DNA of 22,499 bases from positions 1 through 22,499 of the forward strand of contig JALOMY010000015.1 of NCBI GenBank assembly GCA_025455225.1, in the 5' to 3' direction. Both the position numbers and the translations under genes were made by a program. The notes beneath the pieces are model-generated. The model was not told the DNA's origin, did not search any database, and saw only the letters and a program-made list of their open reading frames with translations. Positions 1-7,829 of the stretch are shown piece after piece; positions within the stretch are counted from its first letter, which is position 1, and each line of letters opens with the position of its first letter. Source of the stretch: Cyclobacteriaceae bacterium (GTDB lineage: Bacteria > Bacteroidota > Bacteroidia > Cytophagales > Cyclobacteriaceae).

Positions 1-746
1 CTGCAGGTAAGCTCATGAACAAATTCCGCATTCACGGCTTCAGAATGACCTCCGATTGCGGGAACCCGCACAGTAGTAGCAGTAACACCAATGTTCGGGT
101 CGCCTAAAATTTTACGGGTTTCATTCACCATTTTCATTTCTTCTTTTGTATACCCGTTATCGAGAAATGTATCGATATGAGGAAGAATATTCATATCAAT
201 GTTATGCGGATACACTTTGCTGCCCTGAATACCGGAACGTTCATCCATTAATTGTTGTACGGCATCTTTTCCGGTTCCGGTTACAGATTGATAGGTTGAG
301 ACCACAACCCGTTTCAATTTGTATTTTGCATGAAGGGGTGCCAGCACCATAACCATTTGAATGGTTGAGCAATTTGGGTTGGCAATAATGCGGTCATCAT
401 TCGTTAACTGATGACCATTAATTTCAGGAACAATGAGCTTCTTGTCAGGATCCATTCTCCAGGCAGAAGAGTTGTCAATAACAATAGTACCCATTTCTGC
501 ATAGCGTGGAGCCCACTCAAGCGATGTGCCGCCACCTGCCGAGAAAATAGCAATATCCGGAGCGAGTTTACAGACCTCTTCAATACTCCTTATTGTATAG
601 TTCCTTCCCTTGAAGGTCATGGTCTGTCCGACCGACTTGGCGGAAGCAACCAGGTACAATTCATCAAACGGGAAATTTCGTTCTTCAATAACTTTCAGGA
701 TCTCCTGGCCCACCAGCCCCGTAGCCCCAACAACAGCTAATTTCAT
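1..746 (-). CDS. asd: Aspartate-semialdehyde dehydrogenase, C-terminus cut by window edge
   Basis: The enzyme reduces aspartyl phosphate to aspartate semialdehyde with NADPH in the cytoplasm, a shared step toward lysine/diaminopimelate, threonine and methionine. The protein starts MKLAVVGATGLVGQEILKVI, a Rossmann dinucleotide-binding turn (GATGLVG). The catalytic cysteine lies in NPNCST, at about residue 126. SAGGGTS and DNSSAWRMD are typical of the family. About 248 codons are present; the family is usually about 330 residues, so roughly the last quarter lies beyond position 1. The ATG at 746 is the only sensible start, because it opens directly on the nucleotide-binding strand. It is divergent from the lamin-tail gene, and a perfect TAnnTTTG box on the minus strand (803-810) lies about 57 bases upstream. 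The identification is secure from the continuous family sequence; only the missing end is uncertain. Confidence 0.95.
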   Translation of the reverse strand, partial: MKLAVVGATGLVGQEILKVIEERNFPFDELYLVASAKSVGQTMTFKGRNYTIRSIEEVCKLAPDIAIFSAGGGTSLEWAPRYAEMGTIVIDNSSAWRMDPDKKLIVPEINGHQLTNDDRIIANPNCSTIQMVMVLAPLHAKYKLKRVVVSTYQSVTGTGKDAVQQLMDERSGIQGSKVYPHNIDMNILPHIDTFLDNGYTKEEMKMVNETRKILGDPNIGVTATTVRVPAIGGHSEAVNAEFVHELTC

Positions 747-802
747 ATTTTAATATTCAGATAAGTAAGAGAGTCATTTCGGCAGATTCCAAAATGGCCC
801 GG

Positions 803-810
803 CAAAAATA
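803..810 (-). promoter_or_regulatory. -7 promoter box (TATTTTTG) for asd
   Basis: Read on the minus strand this is TATTTTTG, a perfect match to the Bacteroidota -7 consensus TAnnTTTG, about 57 bases upstream of the asd ATG. No clear TTTG -33 element sits at the right distance; the nearest is ATTG with a 22-base spacer. It forms the left arm of a palindrome with the divergent box at 812-819. Confidence 0.5.
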
Positions 811-811
811 G

Positions 812-819
812 TATTTTTG
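812..819 (+). promoter_or_regulatory. -7 promoter box (TATTTTTG) for the lamin-tail gene
   Basis: A perfect TAnnTTTG match lies 24 bases before GTG 844. If it is used, transcription would begin around 825. That rules out the in-frame TTG at 817, which lies inside the box, as the start codon. No good -33 TTTG is visible upstream. It mirrors the asd box across a single central base at 811. Confidence 0.5.
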
Positions 820-843
820 ATTACAGACTTAACAATTAAATGG

Positions 844-3492
844 GTGAATAAAATTCCTTCCCGCTTCTGCACACGATTGTTATATAATCTGTTCACAGTC
901 CTGGCAGCAACAGGATTGGTCTTATTGCTTGCCCATCCTTCAACTGCCCAGTTTACCGATAACTTTTCGGATGGCGATTTTACCTCCAACCCAGGTTGGA
1001 ATTCTGATATTACCGCCAACTGGACCATCGATAATTTCAGATTGCGATCGAATTCATCGGTTGCAAGCAGTTCGTTCTTTATCTCCGTCCCTTCAACAAA
1101 AGTAACCTCAGCCCAGTGGGAGTTTTGGATGAATCTTCAGTTTAACACATCCAGCGCCAATTATGCAGATGTCTTTCTGGTTAGTGAAAATCAAAATCTG
1201 CTGGAACCTGGTAACAACGGGTACTTTGTACGAGTGGGCGGAACACCTGATGAAGTTAGTCTATACAAAATGGTAAACGGAACGCCCTCCATTCTGATAG
1301 ACGGCACTAATGGCGTCACCAATTCGTCTAACACCATTCTGAAAATTAAAGTAATCCGGGATGTGTCGGATTCATGGATATTATCCTATGATCAATCTGG
1401 AACCGGTGACAATTATTTTTCAGAACCTCCGGTAACGGATAATACGTTTTCAACAGGTAATTTTTTCGGGGTACGAATTACCCAGTCAACAGCCTCCTTC
1501 TTCAATCGTCATTATTTTGACGACTTCTATGTTGGTGAAATTATTGTTGACACAACGCCTCCTCAAATTACTTCTACAACTGTATTATCGGATAAGGAGA
1601 TTGAAGTTCAATTTGATGAACCTATTCTGTCGGCATCGGCTATCAATATTGACAACTACCTGGTTGACCAGGGAATAGGAAAACCCCTGACGGCCACTTT
1701 CCTTCCGGATAACCGAACGGTGCGCCTGACGTTTTCCAATCCTTTTCCGAATGGTTTAACCTGTACTTTAACCATCAACAATGTAACAGATGTATCTGGC
1801 AATGCTGTTGTCAATGGTGTTTCTTCCTTTATATACGTACAACCTGTTACGGTTCAATTCAAAGACATCCTGATTACCGAGTTGTTTGCCGATCCTTCAC
1901 CTGTTATCGGGTTACCTGAAGCCGAATTTATTGAATTGTATAACCGAAGCACCCAACCGGTAAATCTTCAAGGATGGAAACTTTCTGATCCAACGTCAGA
2001 GGCGACTCTTCCTGATTATCTTTTAGGAGCTGGTGATTATGTTATTGTAACGTCCAGTGCATCGGCAACTTTGTTCAATTCTTTTGGTGCGGTTGTAGGG
2101 GTATCTAATTTCCCTACGTTAAATAATAGTTCGGATAACCTCTCCTTAAAAGACAATACCGGCAACATCATTGATGCAGTGAATTATTCGGACTCATGGT
2201 ACAAGAACGATGACAAAAAGCAAGGCGGATGGACGCTTGAGCTTATCGATACGGAAAATCTTTGTACAGAATCTGAGAACTGGATTGCATCTGAAAATAT
2301 TAAGGGAGGAACTCCGGGATCAGAAAATTCGGTCAAGGCAAGTAAACCTGATCTTACCGGCCCCCGATTGATCATGACTATACCGATCTCGGATAATCAA
2401 TTGAAACTGATCTTTGACGAAAAGCTGGACGATCAACTTCCTGATGCAAGTCAATTTGAATTGGTTCCTGCCCTCGTTGTTAATTCGGTTTCGTTTGGTT
2501 CTCAAATTCTTCGTGAATTAATTCTGGAGTTAGAATCTGCAATCCAGGCAGGAGTTACCTATACGATCACCATCAACACCATTCGGGATTGCAGTGGTAA
2601 TTTAATCCAACAGGATTTTAACAAGTTCAATTTCGGTCTCCCGGAGGAAGCAGAACAACTGGATGTTGTGATCAATGAGTTACTGTTTAATCCTAAACCC
2701 TTTGGAGTTGATTTCGTTGAGATCTATAACCGGTCTCAGAAATTTATAAACCTAAAAAATTGGTCGTTTGGAAATTTTGAGAGTGAAGCTGCAATCAATT
2801 TAACACCAATCACCGCTAATGACTATCTTCTTTCACCTAAAAGCATAGCGGCTTTCACACCAGATCCGTTCAATATTAAGTCCAATTATCCAAAGACTTC
2901 AACTGAATCATTGTACCAGGTTGCAGAGCTTCCGTCCTTTCCGGACGATCAGGGTTCGGTATCTATTGTAAATCAGGAGGGCGATGTAATTGATTATTTT
3001 CAGTACAACCGGGATTTTCATTCCGTATTTATTCGTGATAAGGAAGGTGTTTCGCTGGAACGAATTTCATCCGAAGCCTCCAGTAATGATACCAACAACT
3101 GGAAATCAGCATCCTCTACGGTAGGCTTTGCAACTCCAGGTTATGTAAATTCAAATACAGTGGTCAGCACGTTAACCGAAGGTGAAGTGACCATAGTTCC
3201 TGAAATCTTTTTACCGGTATTCGGACAACCAGATTTTACAGAGATCCGGTACAATTTTAATCAGGGCGGCCGGGTGGCGAATATTAAAATTGTTGATCAC
3301 CAGGGTCGTGAAATAAAAGTAATCGCTAACAATGAGACACTAGCAACCAATGGGTTTTACCGATGGGATGGTGACCGTGAAGATGGAACAAAAGCAAGAC
3401 CCGGTTACTATGTGGTGTGGTTCGAAATATTTGATGCCGATGGTATTGTTGAAACGTATCGAAAGCGGGTGGTTGTTGCAGCACGGTATTGA
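844..3492 (+). CDS. Exported lamin-tail-domain / Ig-like surface protein
   Basis: A large exported protein of unknown binding target, about 882 residues. After a signal peptide (hydrophobic core LLYNLFTVLAATGLVLLLA, likely cut after PSTA) there is a beta-rich N-terminal region (about 40-235). Next come an Ig-like unit starting DTTPPQITS, a first lamin-tail domain (ILITELFADPSP...EFIELYNRS, about 338-495), a second Ig-like unit (about 500-598), and a second lamin-tail domain (VVINELLFNPKP...DFVEIYNRS, about 604-770). The end is a FlgD-like Ig domain (NGFYRWDGDREDGTKARPGYY) of the kind found at the C-terminus of Cytophagales exported proteins, so type IX secretion is plausible but not shown. 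No in-frame ATG lies near the start. GTG 844 is chosen because TTG 817 overlaps the promoter box and GTG gives a compact signal peptide. The role is probably surface or cell-wall association. Confidence 0.85.
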   Translation: MNKIPSRFCTRLLYNLFTVLAATGLVLLLAHPSTAQFTDNFSDGDFTSNPGWNSDITANWTIDNFRLRSNSSVASSSFFISVPSTKVTSAQWEFWMNLQFNTSSANYADVFLVSENQNLLEPGNNGYFVRVGGTPDEVSLYKMVNGTPSILIDGTNGVTNSSNTILKIKVIRDVSDSWILSYDQSGTGDNYFSEPPVTDNTFSTGNFFGVRITQSTASFFNRHYFDDFYVGEIIVDTTPPQITSTTVLSDKEIEVQFDEPILSASAINIDNYLVDQGIGKPLTATFLPDNRTVRLTFSNPFPNGLTCTLTINNVTDVSGNAVVNGVSSFIYVQPVTVQFKDILITELFADPSPVIGLPEAEFIELYNRSTQPVNLQGWKLSDPTSEATLPDYLLGAGDYVIVTSSASATLFNSFGAVVGVSNFPTLNNSSDNLSLKDNTGNIIDAVNYSDSWYKNDDKKQGGWTLELIDTENLCTESENWIASENIKGGTPGSENSVKASKPDLTGPRLIMTIPISDNQLKLIFDEKLDDQLPDASQFELVPALVVNSVSFGSQILRELILELESAIQAGVTYTITINTIRDCSGNLIQQDFNKFNFGLPEEAEQLDVVINELLFNPKPFGVDFVEIYNRSQKFINLKNWSFGNFESEAAINLTPITANDYLLSPKSIAAFTPDPFNIKSNYPKTSTESLYQVAELPSFPDDQGSVSIVNQEGDVIDYFQYNRDFHSVFIRDKEGVSLERISSEASSNDTNNWKSASSTVGFATPGYVNSNTVVSTLTEGEVTIVPEIFLPVFGQPDFTEIRYNFNQGGRVANIKIVDHQGREIKVIANNETLATNGFYRWDGDREDGTKARPGYYVVWFEIFDADGIVETYRKRVVVAARY

Positions 3493-3511
3493 TTGGACGG
3501 TATTGATTGGG
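3484..3511 (+). repeat. 14-bp tandem duplication across a stop codon
   Basis: A 14-base unit, CGGTATTGATTGG plus A or G, is repeated head to tail, with one difference in the last base. The first copy carries the final Arg and Tyr codons and the TGA of the lamin-tail gene; the second lies just downstream. It looks like a recent slippage or duplication event. Confidence 0.8.
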
Positions 3512-3518
3512 GAATAAG

Positions 3519-3560
3519 CAAGTCTTAATTCAGCGAAAAAGCTTGAAGACCTGTTTTATT
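3519..3560 (+). terminator. Possible intrinsic terminator after the lamin-tail gene
   Basis: CAAGTCTT (3519-3526) can pair with AAGACCTG (3546-3553), giving 8 pairs including one G-U. The T-rich stretch TTTTATTT follows. The 19-base loop is long, so this is a weak call. It sits between convergent genes and would stop plus-strand transcripts. Confidence 0.35.
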
Positions 3561-4671
3561 TCTTGAAAAGAAAGAAGAGAATCAATAAGACGAACAAGCC
3601 ACCCATAATGGATAGCGCAATTTTTATCTTACTGTAAGGTCGTTCGCCCTGTACCTCACCGGTTCGTGCATTGATAATAAACTGATATACCTTTTGATTA
3701 TACCGGTATGCACTGATCCAAACGGGTAAGAGAATGTGCTTGAAGGTTGGATCGTTGTATGTGGTGTTGGTATAATGAATCATTTGCTGGTCTCCCCCAA
3801 TATCTTTTCGGATGGTGCTGGCAATCATAGGCTCCATTACTTGTTTGGCCCGCGAATACGCTACGCGTACATCAACCTGGTAGGTTTCCGTACGGAATCC
3901 ACTGAGGTATTTATCATTGTACGCAACCAGGTTTTTTAAGTCCCAGGGTTCGAGGGCACGAAGATTTTTCTGAGGAAGTGAAGCAGTAGCTTCAATCAGA
4001 AGATCATCGAATTGATTTGAAACAGTACCGGATGCCGGATGCCATCGCACTTTTTGAACTTGCCTCGTTCGGGTTACCGTTTTTCCGTTTTCAACGGTAT
4101 TGTACGTTTCTGTTACAGAATAATTGATTCCTTTCTGGCCTGTATAGCTCGTTCGTGTATTGCAGTCAAAAGTCCAGAAAGGTAAATACATGCCGGAAAG
4201 TTTGCCGGCATGATCGGCATAGTGTTTCAAATCATTTGGTGCAAACCATAATGATTTAAGCCACTGCTTAAAATTCGCACGGGCTTTGGGTTCATCGATA
4301 CCAAAGGGAAGTAGATATTGTGGTTTATGTAATTGCGAGGTACTTCCCGATTTGACTACCAGCGGTGAAGTACAGAACGGACACCGGTCGGCACTGGTTT
4401 TGGAATCCAATGTAATGATGGCGTGACAGCCATCGCATTTCACTGTGGCAACTTCAATTTTATCTTCCCGATCGAAATTGTCGGCTAGAAAATCATCGAG
4501 TTTGATCTCTACAATTTTTCCATCAACCTCAGGCTGGGCAATCTCATTCTGTGAACCACAATACTCGCACGCAAGATGCCGGGTACCCGGCTTGAATTTT
4601 AATAACGCACCACAACTTGTACAGGCCAGCTCAAGATTGATGGCTTTGGTTTCATCCGTAAAACTGCTCAT
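3556..4671 (-). CDS. Double zinc-ribbon protein with C-terminal membrane anchor (YdjG-like)
   Basis: A 371-residue protein with two four-cysteine zinc ribbons near the N-terminus (C17/C20-C35/C38 and C79/C82-C97/C100). A long middle region follows that recalls the TFIIB-ribbon proteins often misannotated as helicase or PriA-like. One hydrophobic segment lies at the very end (about 350-369, IALSIMGGLFVLLILFFLF) followed by KK. It is therefore likely tail-anchored with its ribbons in the cytoplasm. It follows the SPFH gene by 21 bases on the same strand, so they are almost surely one transcript. In Bacillus a zinc-ribbon protein (YdjG) and an SPFH protein (YdjI) are encoded together with a PspA homologue and work in membrane-stress response. 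By analogy this protein may recruit its SPFH partner to the membrane. That function is inferred from pairing and architecture. No PspA gene is nearby. Confidence 0.75.
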   Translation of the reverse strand: MSSFTDETKAINLELACTSCGALLKFKPGTRHLACEYCGSQNEIAQPEVDGKIVEIKLDDFLADNFDREDKIEVATVKCDGCHAIITLDSKTSADRCPFCTSPLVVKSGSTSQLHKPQYLLPFGIDEPKARANFKQWLKSLWFAPNDLKHYADHAGKLSGMYLPFWTFDCNTRTSYTGQKGINYSVTETYNTVENGKTVTRTRQVQKVRWHPASGTVSNQFDDLLIEATASLPQKNLRALEPWDLKNLVAYNDKYLSGFRTETYQVDVRVAYSRAKQVMEPMIASTIRKDIGGDQQMIHYTNTTYNDPTFKHILLPVWISAYRYNQKVYQFIINARTGEVQGERPYSKIKIALSIMGGLFVLLILFFLFKK

Positions 4672-4692
4672 GCAATTTGATCAAATTCAAGA

Positions 4693-5799
4693 TTAGGGTT
4701 GAGGAGGCAACGGTGGAGGAACGGCTCCAAAAGAAGAATTCAGATCGGCAACTTCACCGGCTTTAACCCATCCGGTCATGCCTTGCGACCAAACCAGTGT
4801 GTCGCGGGTTAGGGTTCCCTGCTTGATCATATTTTCAAGGGTTTGCCGGGTATAGGGGCCTTGTTGCTGGCCATTAATGGCAACAAAATATTGAGTGGTT
4901 GAACCCGGAACCGGAGGCGGGTTCTGCTGATTCTGTTGGTTTTGCTGATTGAACATTTGGGCCATTTGGTTTGCCATGGCGAACCCCATACCCATGCCCA
5001 TGCCTGCAGAGGCATCACTGCCCGGGTTTTTAGCGGCCTGCTCCATGGCATTAGCTGCCTGGAATTGAGCGTACTGATTTAGGTTGCCAAGAATACCCAT
5101 GCTGCTGCGCTTATCGAGAGCCGTCTCAACTTCCGGAGGCAGGGAAATATTTTCAACCAGGAATTTAGTTACCTCCAGGCCGTACTCACCAAACTCAGGA
5201 TTGATTTTACCCGAAATGAATTTGGATAGCTCATCGTAGTTCGCGGCCAGGTCAAGTATGGGAATTTTGCTTTCGCCTACAGCATCGGTAAACCGGGTTA
5301 CAATTAGATTGCGAAGCTGTTCAGAAACTTCTTCAACTGTAAAGTGTGCCTGTGTTCCGGCTATTTCTTTTATGAATTTACCGGCATCAACAACCTTAAC
5401 AGCATACGTACCAAAGGCACGAATGCGAATGGGGCCAAACTCAGGATCGCGAAGCATAATGGGATTCTTGGTGCCCCACTTGTTATCGGTAAAATTTTTT
5501 GTGTTGACAAAATATACTTCAACCTTAAACGGACTGTTGAACCCATATTTCCATCCCATGATGGTAGTAAGAACAGGCATGTTCTGGGTTTCCAGTTTAA
5601 CACGTCCGGGCTGATACACATCGGCTATCTGTCCTTCGTTAACGAATACTGCTACCTGGCTTTCGCGCACGGTTAACTGCGCTCCATTTTTAATTTCATT
5701 CTGATGCCGGGGAAAGCGCCAAACCATGGTATTGGCACTGTCATCGGTCCATTCAATGATGTCAATTAATTCATTTTTAATTCTATCCCAGAGAGCCAT
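4693..5799 (-). CDS. SPFH-domain protein with C-terminal GYF_2 domain (YdjI-like)
   Basis: A 368-residue protein of the YdjI branch of the SPFH family (sometimes labelled virion core protein). The SPFH core runs from about residue 25 to 230 (GAQLTVRESQVAVFVNEGQI, then FTDAVGESKIPILDLAANYD and LVENISLPPEV). A low-complexity linker (SAGMGMGMGF, then NQQNQQNQQN) follows. A GYF_2-type domain lies at about 303-354 (YFVAINGQQQGPYT...LVWSQGMTGW), and the end is PPPLPPQP. There is no signal peptide or membrane segment, so membrane contact probably depends on the anchored partner encoded 21 bases downstream. GYF_2 domains usually bind proline-rich peptides or partner proteins, and the protein's own Pro-rich tail is a possible ligand. 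A box close to the -7 consensus (TATTTTCG on the minus strand, 5854-5861) lies about 55 bases upstream of the ATG. Confidence 0.85.
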   Translation of the reverse strand: MALWDRIKNELIDIIEWTDDSANTMVWRFPRHQNEIKNGAQLTVRESQVAVFVNEGQIADVYQPGRVKLETQNMPVLTTIMGWKYGFNSPFKVEVYFVNTKNFTDNKWGTKNPIMLRDPEFGPIRIRAFGTYAVKVVDAGKFIKEIAGTQAHFTVEEVSEQLRNLIVTRFTDAVGESKIPILDLAANYDELSKFISGKINPEFGEYGLEVTKFLVENISLPPEVETALDKRSSMGILGNLNQYAQFQAANAMEQAAKNPGSDASAGMGMGMGFAMANQMAQMFNQQNQQNQQNPPPVPGSTTQYFVAINGQQQGPYTRQTLENMIKQGTLTRDTLVWSQGMTGWVKAGEVADLNSSFGAVPPPLPPQP

Positions 5800-5934
5800 T
5801 GTTGGAGTTGATTAAGTTCAAATTAAACACTTCGGAAATTAGTGAATTGTAAACGAAAATACAGGAAAGAATAAACAGGTTCGCGGATGTTTCTTCAATC
5901 GAGTAATTTTTTTGTGCCTCACATGCGACACTTT

Positions 5935-7647
5935 TTATCGGGTATAAAAACGCCATTGTGTAGAATAATTACGGGTAAGAGGCTGGTTGGTTAACGTAAC
6001 GCGTACGAATTCAACAGGCAAGCTGTTTTCACGCATAACAGCATCATGAAATTGCTTGTAGGTCATTTTGCCACTGTCGACAAGGGCTTTTTTCAACTCA
6101 TAAAACTGAATGGCCCCCATCATATAGGCCAGTTGATATAAAGGTCCATACCGGCCGGTGAATGATCTCCGAACCTCACCTTCAGCATTGGCGCGTTCAT
6201 GACCAACCCGGTCAACCAAAAAGTCGATGCACTGTTGAGGGGTCCATTTACCCAAATGATAATTCAGGGAAAAGATGATGCGTGCGCAGCGGTGCATCCG
6301 CCAAAATAACATACCTACACGGTCTTCGGCATTGCGTGGAAAATTCATATCCCATAAAATCATCTCCCAGTACAAGGCCCATCCTTCTGTCCAAAAGGGA
6401 GTTCGAAAGTTCCGGTAAGCTTTATTCCGGTTATTCATGAATTGCTGAAGATGATGGCCGGCTATGAGTTCGTGATGCACCGTTGCACGGGAGAAATGTG
6501 GGTTATTTCCGCGCATGCTCATCATTTTATCATCATGATCCATGGTATGGGTTGGGTAGGAGATTTGAAACAATTCACCACCCAGGAAAAATGGACTGAC
6601 TTTTTGTTGCTCGGGAGTCATCATTCGCATACGCCAGGTTTCTTCTGCCAAAGGAGGAATGGTGATCAGGTCGTTCTTCTTAATAAACTCGATGGACTGG
6701 TTATAGAGATCCAGCATAGCCTCAGGTTGCTTTCCTGCCGGAACATAGGATTGCTTAACTTTTTCAAGTGCCTTTTTCCAGTCGTTGCCGAAGCCCATTT
6801 CCTGCGATGCTTTCAGCATTTCCTTATCACACCAGGCAAATTCCTTTAAAGCAATATCGATCAGTTCTTCCGGGGTATATGGAATCATTTCATAAGTGAG
6901 TTGCCGGATGATTTCCTCCCGCCCAATTGGGTTGCCAATTATGCCACTGCCATCATCTTTGGGCAGTTTGGTTTTATCTACTTTATTCCGGATGGCGGTG
7001 GTATAAAGTTGAAGCGTACTATCCAGCAATTGATAAGGTTTTGGTATCCACCAGGTGAAGCCGGGATCGTAACCGTAATAGAAATCATATACACTTTTTA
7101 ATGCAGTTCGCTGGCCCGTCAATACTTCTTCAGCCCGGTGCACCAGGGCCGGACTCAGATTGGGTTCATTGGGAAGTTTTTTCAGGGCATCCTGAAGTTG
7201 CAGTTGTACAGTGTACAGGTTTTGGGCAACTTCTTCAGCATTCAGGCTTAACCCGCGTCTCCGTTTCTTTTCGAGTTCATATATAGGGGAAGTTAGGGAA
7301 ACATATTTTACAATCTGATCATATTCCTTTTGCTCGGTATCTAAGGATGTCATTTCATAGCGAAGTAGTTTATTCATCATGAGGTAATCCACTTTCCCGG
7401 ATTGTGAAAGCGTTTCAAAAGGAAGCTGCTCGAGCCGTCTGAGATAATCCACACAGAAGGCTTTCATACGTTCTCTGCGCTCGGGAGACCCAGCAATGGT
7501 GTAAAAACGATTAAGACTACCCTGGTCAGCCTCAAAATTGACGATCAAGTCATGAACTTCACTGGTCTGTCTGAATAGATCGGGTTGAGCGGTGGTTGAT
7601 AAAACGGTTACAGAAAAAATAAGGAGGTAAAGAGATGGAGCTTTCAT
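5935..7647 (-). CDS. Secreted DUF885 family protein, putative zinc metallopeptidase
   Basis: A 570-residue protein with a signal peptide (MKAPSLYLLIFSVTVLSTTA, cut before QPDLF). It carries the DUF885 signature HHELIAGHHLQQF at about 391-403 and, some 20 residues on, EGWALYWE (about 421-428). The His-Glu...His plus downstream Glu arrangement resembles a metallopeptidase zinc site, which is the usual reading of this family. The substrate is unknown. Location is likely the periplasm or cell surface. Length is normal for DUF885 and the frame is intact to the last codon. It stands alone: 135 bases separate it from the SPFH unit, and it is divergent from the DksA-like gene. I see no convincing promoter on the minus strand between 7648 and 7740. 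Family assignment is firm; catalytic activity is inferred. Confidence 0.88.
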   Translation of the reverse strand: MKAPSLYLLIFSVTVLSTTAQPDLFRQTSEVHDLIVNFEADQGSLNRFYTIAGSPERRERMKAFCVDYLRRLEQLPFETLSQSGKVDYLMMNKLLRYEMTSLDTEQKEYDQIVKYVSLTSPIYELEKKRRRGLSLNAEEVAQNLYTVQLQLQDALKKLPNEPNLSPALVHRAEEVLTGQRTALKSVYDFYYGYDPGFTWWIPKPYQLLDSTLQLYTTAIRNKVDKTKLPKDDGSGIIGNPIGREEIIRQLTYEMIPYTPEELIDIALKEFAWCDKEMLKASQEMGFGNDWKKALEKVKQSYVPAGKQPEAMLDLYNQSIEFIKKNDLITIPPLAEETWRMRMMTPEQQKVSPFFLGGELFQISYPTHTMDHDDKMMSMRGNNPHFSRATVHHELIAGHHLQQFMNNRNKAYRNFRTPFWTEGWALYWEMILWDMNFPRNAEDRVGMLFWRMHRCARIIFSLNYHLGKWTPQQCIDFLVDRVGHERANAEGEVRRSFTGRYGPLYQLAYMMGAIQFYELKKALVDSGKMTYKQFHDAVMRENSLPVEFVRVTLTNQPLTRNYSTQWRFYTR

Positions 7648-7773
7648 CAGATAGCAGATAATTGTTATTCAATCTACGGGCACAAATCATTTTTCACAAC
7701 TAATGAAAGGTATACGACTAGCCATTCTATCAAGTATCTGGATAGGCTTTAGGTAATAAGTTCTCCTTTATTT

Positions 7774-7802
7774 TTTGTTTTACCCCTCACCCCCTATTTT
7801 TG
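7774..7802 (+). promoter_or_regulatory. Promoter: TTTG (-33) and TATTTTTG (-7), 17-base spacer
   Basis: TTTG at 7774-7777 and a perfect TAnnTTTG at 7795-7802 are separated by 17 bases, the layout of Bacteroidota primary sigma-factor promoters. Transcription should start near 7809. This fixes the start of the next gene at ATG 7830, since the in-frame TTG at 7800 lies inside the -7 box. Confidence 0.75.
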
Positions 7803-7829
7803 CGCAACTTTTTTAAAGAGGGAACGATC

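Noticed and set aside
146..740. Two plus-strand open frames at 146-352 and 411-740
   Set aside because: Both lie opposite asd, which reads continuously as a known enzyme on the minus strand.
7800..7829. TTG start for the histone-tail/DksA-like gene
   Set aside because: The TTG is part of the -7 promoter box, so it would not be in the transcript.
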